64,000 bases of DNA from Vitellaria paradoxa (lineage: Eukaryota; Streptophyta; Magnoliopsida; Ericales; Sapotaceae), in assembly GCA_019916065.1 (NCBI GenBank), contig CM034238.1:40821677-40885676 (forward strand). The letters run 5' to 3'. Of the stretch, positions 23,045 to 35,000 are shown one piece after another (position 1 is the stretch's first letter; each line of letters opens with the position of its first letter). The notes below the pieces were generated by a model. The model was given only the letters and a program-made list of their open reading frames with translations, did no database searches and was not told where the DNA came from. Made by a program: the position numbers and the translations under genes.

Positions 23045-26000
23045 CTTATCCAACAAATAATTCTTTCAGAGTCAATTGTATATCACTTGTCTTGCAGAAA
23101 GAAACAAAATATGGTACATAGTTGAAAGAAAAAGAGAAGAATGGAAGAGGTTGATTTACCCTCCCACTCTGGCAATTTAGTCATAATGAGAAATAACAAG
23201 GAAAAAAAGGAAAATCCAGCGAGGATAAGAAATAAAACTAATCTACGCATATCCAAAACAACCGAAGTATATCCAAATTATTATATATTCTTACATAAAA
23301 TAGGGCAAGCTGACTAACAAAATATACGCATAATATGTATCTCTCTCTCTTTTTGTATGCATGTAAGTACCTGGACTTGCTTCATAATCTCCAGTTCTTG
23401 TTCACCTTTCTTGTTGAGTGCTTCTCGAGCTTGTAGCTCCATAGAGTCCCGAACAAGTTGACTAAGAAAGTTCACATCATCAGACATGGCACCAAGCCCT
23501 TTCAAGAGCTTAGATCCAAGCTGTAAACTTGTCTGCAGGAATAAATCTGATGGAGTCAGCGGGCTGACATTACAGAAAAATTTTATCCCTGTCGGATTAG
23601 GAAAATGAATTTCAAGAATACCTCTGCACTTTCAAGTATAGCATCTGTTGCACCTGCTTTCTTCAGATCTAAGAGATGTGCAAGGTCTAGAGCTCTGGCA
23701 TATATCGGGATCTTACAATTTCACCAGAATTAGAAGGAACTTGGTTAAAATAACACTTTATATATATATACACACTCAACTGACTCAAGAGTTACACTTA
23801 AATGACAAAAATGACTCTTGCAAAATGCATCAATGCATAAATGATAAAACATCAAACAGCCTCCTTGAGGCTGTATTCATGATCATCGTCAAAGTGCTTG
23901 AGCATACATACAATATGGTCAACAGGTTTCATCAGATAAAAGGGGTTGGAGCTTCATAAGTTTCTCTTCAGAAGAGTTGGCGGCCTAAGTTAGAGAAGAG
24001 GATATTAACTGCTTTCGAATAATTTCTTCCAAATGTTCATTGTGTTCTAATCTTTTCCACTTAATGTGATCACATAAGGTTATAACGCTAGTTCCATTTT
24101 TTTTTTTTTTCTCTTTTCTTTTTTTTTTTTTCTTGGGGAAGGGTGGGGGAATGAGCAGGGGATAAAGGAAGGATACCGCAGGGAATGCAAGCCGAAGCCT
24201 TTGAACAGCCTCAATTGTCCTCTTCCTCCCTGTGTACATGACCATGACAGCTTTTGGAGAAGAGATACCAGCCGATTGCAGAACTGCAGGACGTGAGGCA
24301 TCACCATAGAGGACCGGGAAGCCAAGTTTCCTAGATGCCTGTTACAGTTATAGCACAAAACTTTAATACCAACACTTGAACTTTGTCAGGTACAGAAAAC
24401 AGGAAGAATTATAAATAATTAGGTGATTTTGTTAGGGAAGTCAATTTTCGTCCCCCCCCCCCCCCCCCCCCAAAAAAAAAAAACAAAAAAGGTTGACAAT
24501 TACTATCCTCTCTACTCATGCTAAGTATGCTTGAGTAGCAACATATGACACCATAACGACTTTTAGACATATCTTTGGTCACTGATTCCATCCATTCCTC
24601 TAACACGATGAACAGCGAAGTCAAAGTGAAACCTCAAACAAAGTAAGCTTAGTTTGGTAAACAAGAAACACGGTTATCTTTTTTTTTTTGGGGGGGGGGG
24701 TCTTATATGACTCTTTTAACCATTTATTTTTTTCTTGATAGCTTTTAGTCAGGTTATTGGCATTCATAAGAAAATGCTTAAAAATGGAACTCATGCCCAA
24801 GGCATAAAAACCGACCTTATTTATTTGTACATCGGTTCTCCTATTTTTAAGGATTCTTTTAATGTGTATAGCATGCCCAAAAGCCAACAAAAGGAAAAAG
24901 AAAATCATTTCTTGTTTACCGAAGTAAGACTAAATATAGTGTCCATGCTAAGGGTTGTTCTAAACTCCCTTTGATCAAATATTATTCTTAGTGGTTTTTA
25001 CAAATATTACCTCAAATTCCTATGGCAATCAAAACGTAGCTCTAGAAGCACTTATTGTTTGGTAATGGCATAAGTTTGTCAAGTGTATTAAATTAATTGG
25101 GTTTCCAAAAAGGCTAATTACACTTTGTACCCTTCTACTTTATACTGAATCTCACTTCAACACCTAGAGTTTCGATTGTAATATTTAAGCCTTTATACTT
25201 TTAATTTATAATTGAGAACCTTCTTTGAGCCTCCTTTTGGGGATCTTTTTATTAACAGGTCATAAAGTCAACTCTATAGTAAAAATGAAAAGTCGTTCCC
25301 CCCCCCCCATGTTCCATTCAAGGGACTCACTTTCATTCACTGTATGTACCATAGTTGTTAAAATAGAATCATATCGGATAGAATATGGTATTCTATCTGG
25401 TTTATACTGGGATTTATCGGAACATAATGCAGTTTTTTGGATTATACTGAATTTCACGGCTTGTACTGTAATTTTTTAGAATTCTAGTTTCATCTCAGAT
25501 TTTTTTTTTTTTTTAAGTTTCCTAAATCTCATAAAACTAAGAATGACAAAAGAAATTTCTTCTTGCTTCTTTTTTTTTTTTTTTGGGATAACGGGGGAGA
25601 AATTCTCCTGTAAGCCATTTGAGCTTTGTAGGAATAGCAAACTCTCTGGGTACTAGCACACGCCCCCACACACTGACCTCAGGTCAATCACGAGCACACC
25701 CATTCGGCTATTAATTTTAACTAATCGAGACATTGTGTATTTCCTTTGAATCAAGCCTGAGTAGTCCAGTAGCAACCCTTTTTGCCTATCCCTTTCGCTA
25801 GTTGTGCTAGCTCGCGGGGGCAAACTCCAAGGAAATGCCTCCCCTTGGAATTAAACTTGAACCTCCCTTAGGAAATCTTAAGCTCTGGCTAAGTAACCTA
25901 AATTCCTTCATTTCTTCAGGCTTCTTAACCAACTCCATGTGAAAAGCTTTTTATTTATTTTTTTCATTTTTTTCTATAAAATTTAAAACATGTTAAATTA

Positions 26001-29000
26001 GTTGTCTTAATCAATATTAATATGAAAAATATAAAACATGTTATTTATAACTTGCATTTTATACTTACTTGAGTAATGCCTTAAAACTTTTTGTGTAGGT
26101 ACAAGTACTTTTAATGAATATATATTTTTATAACGACAAACCTGAAACAACAAGCAGAAACACACCAGTGCCAGTTCCAGTTTGTATTGTACTGATAAGA
26201 AACCTAGTATTGTATCCGATATGGGATTTCCAACTATAGTATGTGCTTTTTCTATAGTGTTACGAGTACACAAATTATCTAAAAAGTATGAAAACAAATG
26301 TTTTAACCTTTTTTTTACCACTTAAAAAATGGTTACCTGACCACTTAATGGGAAATCTCCAAATGAAAGTTTATAAAAGATTTACATTGTAACAAATTAG
26401 AAGTCTAGGGACTTAATTGTTACTATTAAAAGTTTAAGTCTTGAATTAAGCTTCGGTGGAAAGTACAAGGGTCCAAAGTATAATTTACCTTTTTCCTTCG
26501 TATACTTTAGCGTAAAAGATGTTATGCACTCAACATGGTTATAATTGCAAAAAAGAAAATTTCCTATAGAAAAGTATAACGCCCATGACCAAGATTGCAA
26601 TGTCTCACATGCAAGATTTTAAGCGCATGCATATGATGAACCCAATTCATTACCAAAAGAACATTTAACAATTCACCTAAATTTAAGACAGCATGGAATG
26701 CAGTCCATAAAGTAGGAAAACAACTTCCACTTCATACTCCTGACTTTTATTTATTTTGAGAAAGGAGAAAGAAAATTCAAGATATGTGCACCCACCTACA
26801 TTAAGAACTCCTAATACACAAAGATGAATAAAGATCAACTTAACCTTCACTACAGAAGGATCAATATCAAAAGCCACGAAAGGCCATGCCACAAGATCAC
26901 CATCTACTCCAGAAGCCAGTGGTGTCGAGAGAAGATTGGCAAGAACCTGCTTGACAGAAAAACTTAAAACACCAGGATAGAAAACTATACATCATGATCC
27001 TGATAGTTCTTTTTATAAGAATCGATCTACCTGACCCATTTGTCCAAATCCGATGATAACAACAGGTTCACTAGCATTGAAGTTCACCAAATCATCAGTT
27101 TTCTGCAACAATATTGAATTTCCATATCAAGCAAACTCAAAGCAGTTAAGATATCTCTAAGAAAATCTCTGCAGTTAGCTTGCAACCTATCATAGAGTGA
27201 AGCAAGAGTGGCTACCTCCTAAGTTGCTTCATTGATACTCTTGCGCATGATTTAGCTCTACTACCTATTTCCATGTCTCACCTGTTGCTTTACTAAAAGT
27301 CTACATAGCAGTATTGCTTCATTTAGATAAATAATTTAATAAAGTTCCCAGCATCTGAGAGTTGCACCATTAAATTAATCCAGCCACTAAACAAATCAGT
27401 AGTTGGAAGCCTTAGATGTCCGAAACTTAAACTAAATTAATCCAAGCACATTAGTGGTTGATCATGATTATCCAGTTCTCACACTTGCTAATAGAGAATC
27501 GAGACTAAAATCAAGAGTACAAACTAACAACTTACATCCTCTTCATCAAACTTTTCGCCAATATAATCAGCAGCCTTTCTTCCAACTTCATTAAGCAGGG
27601 GCGTCAGTGCCATTGACAACACAACTACTATTATGAGCAGTTTGTTCAACTCAAGTGGTAGCACTCCAAGCCTGCAAAGTGTAGAATTTTATAAGACAAA
27701 ACTGGAAACATTACGTAGAATCGTGGGGAATACAGACGCTCATACATGGAATTCTAAGTCAAACTTACTGGTTTGCTAGAGAAAAAACTACAAATCCAAA
27801 CTCCCCACCTTGGGACAGAAGCAACCCTATTCTAATACTCTCTTGTAGAGTTAGTCCAACACGGGGACCAATTGCTGTTATGATTAATGTCTTGATAACA
27901 ATTAAACCTGCCAAGAGTGAAAGTACGTTTGGCCATTCTCGGAAAAGAAGCTGCAGAGGAAAAAAAAGGATTAATGTATCAAACAAGTTGCTCAATGTCA
28001 CAAACAGCCTTTTACCCACCAAAAAAAAATCACACATGAGAGAAGAACAACCATGTTGATGCAAAGCATGTAAAGGACAGTGGAAAATTGGAAATTTCAT
28101 GAGGCCTACTTAGGACCACAAGTGATCAGTTGTCTTGTCTTTATTTCAACTTTAATTGAGTGTTTCCATAAGTTAGATATGTGCTAGAAAGTTGAAAGAG
28201 TCAAGGGTAGTTCACTAAATTCCCAAATTTGCTAGACATATGCCACAGTACAGGCTTATGGATCTTGTTTGGGTCAAGTAACATTCTTAGGTAGTCCTTC
28301 ACTAAACCTAAATGTTCTAACTAGTCAAAGTAACTACACTTCTGTTTCCATAAGCTAGTGTACTATGGGTTAGATAAGCACTAGAAAGTTCAGAGTCAAG
28401 GGTAGACTGGTAGCTCACTAAATTCCCAAATTTGCTAGACATATGCTGTAGTACAGCTCATGGATCTTGTTTTGGGTCAAGTAACATTCTCGGGTATTCA
28501 TGTGTTGCCTTCACTAAACCTAAATGATGTAACTAGTCAAAGTAACTACACTTATATTTTAAAATCTTAAGACTCTTAGTTACAATACAAGTAGGAAATC
28601 CAATGTCTCTTAAGTAATTTAATTGAAGTTGACTTTAGAAAGCACAATATTGCGTTTTATCCATATTATATAAGAAAGCAAAGGCATGGTCTTTCTTTAA
28701 GGACAGTTATCAGATCAAACTGTTGTTTCTCCCGTAATACTTCTAACAAGCTTACCAAACAAAAAGTTGAAATTTATTTATATTAAAGTCTAATAATCAA
28801 TTTATTACATAGCTTATTATTTTAGTATATTATGTTGTATTTTGGTATACGATTTATTGTGTTTTAGGGAGATACTAATTTTATTATTCCGGTTTTCAGT
28901 GTCTCTGTGTACCAATCTACCTGTCAACTACATGTATCCAATGAATAAATATGAACAGTGAAACACGATTAAAGTCCAATGTGTGAGACTAAAGAATGGA

Positions 29001-32000
29001 ATTACCTGAATGTCAATAGAAGTACCAGTAGTCATGAAAAATAACCCGAGAAGCAAGCCTCTAAAAGGCCTTATATCAGCTTCAATTTGTGTTCGAAAAT
29101 TTGTTTCTGCTAATAATGCCCCAGCTAAAAATGCTCCAAGCTGCACAGCAAACCCAATGTTTAATAATTATTAAACTAATCAATTTGAAAATCAGCCATT
29201 CTCCAACTTTGGGACAGATTTATTGTACCGTGTCACTGAAACCCAACTTCTGGGTTAGAAGTGAAGTCCCAGCAACTGTCAATAGGCAGAGAGCAACAAA
29301 AGCTTCTGAGCTCCTTGCTTCTGCAACCACCTGGGATTCATATATTTGATTTGGTGCATCACATGGTGGTGGGAGCTCCGATATTTTATTGTTTAAAGAA
29401 CCTGATACATACCTCAAAAACTCTCCGAAGAAGGTATTTTCCTCCAAGAGAAAGAAGACCCAGTCCACCCAAAGCCTTCAAACTTTCTTTAGCAAGCATT
29501 GGCCAAATACTCTCCCCCCCTACCAAATTCTGTATGGAATGGTGTTCCAAAAGATAAAAAGAAACATTAAGAAACATTCGATCTGTCAGACAAAAAGGAC
29601 CAAGATACTGAATGGTTGTTGTATTGGTTACAAAATGGAATTCCATTAATTTAGCAAACATCCAATTTCAAATTTTTTTGATATAAAATTTTGTGAAGAA
29701 AAGATACATGGTCCAATTGATAGACATAAAAAGAAGAAAATTCAAAATTTAAACAATTGAGAGATAAGACGCCAGTCCTCTGGTCCTCCTTAGCCAAAGC
29801 TAACAAACCAGCACAATTCTTTTGTGAATGGTTTCAGAACAGCAGTATGGACTTGAAAAAAAGGGACCTAGTAGGAAAATTAGGAAATTGGCAAATGTGA
29901 TACTAAAACAATTGACACAGACTATACAAAGTTAGAGACCATTTCCTATAAAACAACAATTGCATAAAACCTGTGCTAACATATTCTTAAACTGAGGAAT
30001 CAGAAAAAGCATTTGCAGGTTTTCAATTGCGAAAGTAAAGTCATTTAGACAACCAACAACCTCAGGCAGGAAAGGAGGTAGGACATGGTTCTGGAAACAT
30101 TTAACCAGCAGCAGTTATAACTAATAAGGAAGACCTCGTGACTTAGAGATAAAGATGCACCTTAACTAAAGCAGGAAAGAGTGATGTCACCACAATTACA
30201 GCGATTGCACCTTATGAAAATTGAATGTAAGATATATTACAGGATCACACAAGTATTTGATTTAGTAAATAATTCCGTACTTTCCCAAGTAACTATGAGA
30301 GACACAGTGCTTCTTGAACCTGAATATTACCTTCATGGGAAATGGGCTAAATCTACTTATCATAAAGAAAAAGTCAAATCTTTCTTAAGATTCTGATTCC
30401 AACACAATAAAAAATAAATAAATAATAAAATATAGCCTCTTGAATATCACCATACCTAGCCAATTTAGGGCCATCAAGAAGTGCCACCCCATTTGGGCAC
30501 CAGTTTATTTTCCATACCCACATTGCATCATGAAAATTGTCCAACAACTAGGCCACCATAATAATCCATGTTTACCATATAGGTCTTCTAATGACTTTAC
30601 TTAAGGCCATGGAAGACAGCCTACTACAATGTAATCACCATATAGATTCACAGTTCTCCTGTAAGGTTTAGCATATTTGATCTTAATCAAAGATAAAACA
30701 AATGATTTATCCCTTAGACATACCTTAGAAAGTCTTCAAATGTATATTTTATGAAAATAGTAAAAACATACAAAAGAAACATGCAAATTCCTTTGTTTTA
30801 TAAAATATAATGGATATTTTAGGAAGTTCTTTTGTCAGTGGGAGTTAAAACGGAAAATTTAATATCACGTAATACCCTAAAACACAATAGAATACAAGTA
30901 CTGCCACTTACCAGAGAAAGCAAAACTTTACCTTCCTCAAACGTATGCATGTGAAATATATTATTTAACTTCTCTTCCTATATCAAACTAACTTCAGTTT
31001 TCAAATATGTAATGACAATTTTACTGGTTTGATATACCTGGGTCTCCAGCACAGGAAGTATGACCAAGAGAGGAACAACTGCTATGTCCTGCAATTATCA
31101 AGCAACAAGGATCTACAAAATTAGTGAATTTAATACTCATGTATGCATTTTCATGACTGTTAATGTATGTGCACGTATCTAGTGTATTTAGTATTCATGT
31201 ATCTAGGAAATATGTACCTAGTTTAGGTTCCTTGTACAGTATTTATTATATGTGTATATTGCGTGAGTATAAATACCAAGTAGTGACAACCCATTTAGGT
31301 GTGTCAAACTCTTTAGTAAATTATTCTCAAGTTTACATGGTATCAGAGTATCAATTTTTGGTTCTTGTGTGAGTATTACAAACCAAGCACTGTGGTGTTC
31401 AAAGTTGTAACCAATGTCCAGTCTCTGTACGGTGTTGAAGTAGGAACCCTAGCAGGAAGCTTCTGGCCATTGTAGGACCACACACAGTTGTCCAAGTCAT
31501 CATTCATATATACTAGTAGAATCGTTGTTGCTCAGTGCAGGTCCTGCTCTTTGTCTAAACAAATGCACAGTGCTCATAGTGTAGAAACATCACCGTCAAT
31601 CGTGCGAAGAACAGTTCATCCATCCCCTGCCACTTACAAGTCATTTTTTATACATTGACAGAATTACCTGCCGCCGACGAGTCCAATCGCAGAAGTCCTG
31701 TCATCGGAAAACAAGACACACAGCACTCATCGCTGGCGCGTGAAACCACTCGTAGTCCCCTCACCAGCACATGAACACGCGTGGGCCATCGTCGTGGCCT
31801 GCTCCTTTTTTCGGTGCACTTGTCTTCCTCCGGTGATCCTAACTATGTATCCATTTCTCGTTTTGGCCTTGTTTTCCGAAAGACCGTTGTTCTCCGTTGT
31901 TTGGCGTCTACCGTTGTCCTAGAGCAAGCTCAGTTCATCTCACTGCTGCTCCCTGTCACTAGTTTCCTCTCTAATTTACCTAGTTCTTCATTGTTGGCCT

Positions 32001-35000
32001 CATCTTCGTCAGTCACCATCATCTTCATCATCCAGTAACCACAACAGTCATTGTTGGCTTTGAAGCCTTAATCAGCCTTAATCAGTTTTCTGGACCACTG
32101 TTCTTGAAAAACATGAATGGAGTTAAAACCTATTGGTACCTTTACCATACCATCTGTTACCAATGAGCATCCACAGACTATGACTCTTTTTGGTACCTCT
32201 ACCATACCATCGTCGTGGCCTGCTCCTTTTTTCGGTGCACTTGTCTTCCTCCGGTGATCCTAACTATGTATCCATTTCTCGTTTTGGCCTTGTTTTCCAA
32301 AAGACCGTTGTTCTCCGTTGTCTGGCGTCTACCGTTGTCCTAAAGCAAGCTCAGTTCGTCTCACTGCTGCTCTTTGTCACTAGTTTCCTCTCTAATTTAT
32401 CTAGTTCTTCACTGTTGGCCTCATCTTCATCAGTCACCATCATCTTCATCATCTAGTAACCACAACAGTCATTGTTGGCTTTGAAGCCTTAATCAGTTTT
32501 CTGAACCACTGTTCTTGAAAAACATCAATGGAGTTAAAACCTATTGGTACCTCTACCATACCATCTGTTACCAATGAGCATCCACAGACTACGACTCTTT
32601 TTGGAGAAGAGTATTCAAGTCTCTTATAGTATCAGATAGCTTATCAGGCCTCTCTTCCTTCCTCTTTCTTTGTTTAACAAGATAATTCCATTGCATGTCT
32701 CTCCATTCATTCTCCTCATTCTTGGATTAGAGACTCTGGTGCCTCCAATCATATGTGTGGAACATCTTCATTATTTTCCAGAATTCAGTATTCTACCTCT
32801 CTCCTAGTAGTTACTGAAAATTCGTAATTTGCTGATAAGGATCTCAAACAATCAACCACACTCACAGAAAAACGGAAGGCGAGATAAACAAAACGAGGAA
32901 ACCCACAAAGGAAAACCTCAAACAAAACTTTCACTAAAATCAAATGTAGGTTACAAACTCAATCACTCGATAGATCGACTTCTCGACTCTATACTCTGTT
33001 GACATTTGCTCGACTCCTCGATTCACCGACTTCTTTAGCGAAAGCCCTTCGACTCCTCGAAGGCACACCATCGAATCCTCGGCAACCTCAAGTGCTGAAT
33101 TCTCAGCTCTTCCAAGATTCGAACTCCTTCAAATCAAGCGGATGCAAGAATACTTGGCTAAGCAATTAAGAGAATGTTCTGACTTTTCTGGCTCACAATC
33201 TTGATGCATATTCTCTCTGCATGTAACCCTGAAGATGCCCAGAAGATATATATATATATATAGAAAATTGAGGTGGCCAGGGCTCGAAATAGACTGAAAT
33301 TGGCTGAAAGAAGTGCCTCGCAGGAAGGGTACACCTTCCCGCGGCCTTCCCGCGACTCAGAGCAGGGATCTCGCACGGTCAAAATCTTGAGAACTGCTCT
33401 CAGCTTTATCCTGCGGCCATCCTGCGATCTTCTTACGTTATTGATTTTCAGCTCTTGTTTGGTCTGTTTAGACTTCCAATATTATGCAAACAGTCTTACC
33501 TGAGGCCTTTACACTTCTACTTAACTCAAGACTGTAGTGTCTTAACCTACACTAAGTCTAGATATTACAAAACACTATATTTGACCATGGATTTGCCAAT
33601 TTATAATTTTAGCCTTAACAGTTACTTTAGCCAATGGGTCAACTACCTCAGTCAATGATGTTAGTAAAGTCATTCCTTCCCCTTGTCTTCCTCTAACTTC
33701 AGTATTCTATGTTCCTTCTTTCCCTTTTAATCTTATATATGTTAGTCAACTTACCAAGCACCACAATTGTTCAGTAACCTTCTTTCCTAATTTTGTTGTT
33801 ACTCAAGATATGATAACAAGGGAGAAGTTTGGCAGAAGGCATCAAGTTGGAGGAGTCTACTATCTTGATACTGAGGTACCTAAAGCTTGTCCTGCAATAT
33901 TTCCCCTTTAGAAATTCATTGTCATCTTGGTCATCCATCTTTGAATAGGCTAAAATGGATGGTTCCTAGTTTACATCATTTACAGTCTTTAAATTGTGAA
34001 TCCTGTCAGTTGGGAAAACATCATCACATGCTTTTTGCTTCCCTAATGAATAAAAGATCATCGAGTCTATTTTCATTAGTTCATTTCAATGTTTAAGGTC
34101 CTAATCGAGCTACTTCAAAGTTGGGGTTTCAGTATTTTCTCATCTTTGTGAATGATTTTTCAAGAATGACATGGCTTTATTTGATGAAAGATTGTTTTGA
34201 GCTGTTTTCTATTTTTCAAGCTTTCTGTGCTGAAATCAAAACCCAGTTTAATATATCTATACGAATTCTTCGCAGTGATAATGCAAAAGAATATTTTTCC
34301 AAACTTTTTGCTGATTCCATGATCTCTTCGGGTATGCTCCATCAATCTTCTTGTTCCCATACTCCACAACAAAATGGGGTTCCTGAAAGAAAGAATATGC
34401 ACCTTATTGAAACAGCTCGATGTCTACTTTTTTAAATGAATGTTCCCAAAATCTTTTAAAGTGATGCTGTTTTAACTGTATGTTATTTAATCAATCATAT
34501 GTCCTCTTCTGTTCTCAAAGAATTAACCCCTCATTTTGTGTTGTTCCCTAGCAAACCTTTATTTTCTCTTCCACCTCAGATTTTTTGTTGCATTTTATTT
34601 GTCCTTCAGTTTGCACCTAGGATTGATAAATTGGATGCCCATGCTCATAAGTGCATCTTTTTTGGGTATTCTGGGTTACAAAATGGGTACCGTTGTTATA
34701 ATCCTTCTCTTAACCGATTCTTTGTTTGTGCAAATGTCACTTTTTTGAGTCTATCCCATTTTTCTCTCAGTCTCAACCTCAGTCTATCCTTGATGAGCCT
34801 TTCTTTTCCTATTATTCTAGTTGAGTCTAGTTCAAGCAGTCACCATACTCCTTTGAGTCTATCTAATTATTTGTCTCGTCCTGTCTTGCAGGTCTACATT
34901 CAGCGCCGAGAAGTGATTGCTCCACCTCCTACTTCCAGTGCTCCACCATCTGCTTCTCCTATGCTGTCAGTTCCTGTAAGTGATTAGATGTTTCTATTGC

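Noticed and set aside
31740..32456. Ser-rich frames at 31740-32038 and 32190-32456 as genes
   Set aside because: They are readings of the tandemly duplicated, decayed gag region of Copia-C.
34499..34987. 162-residue frame as a separate gene
   Set aside because: It is the middle of Copia-C pol between integrase and RT, bounded by decay stops.
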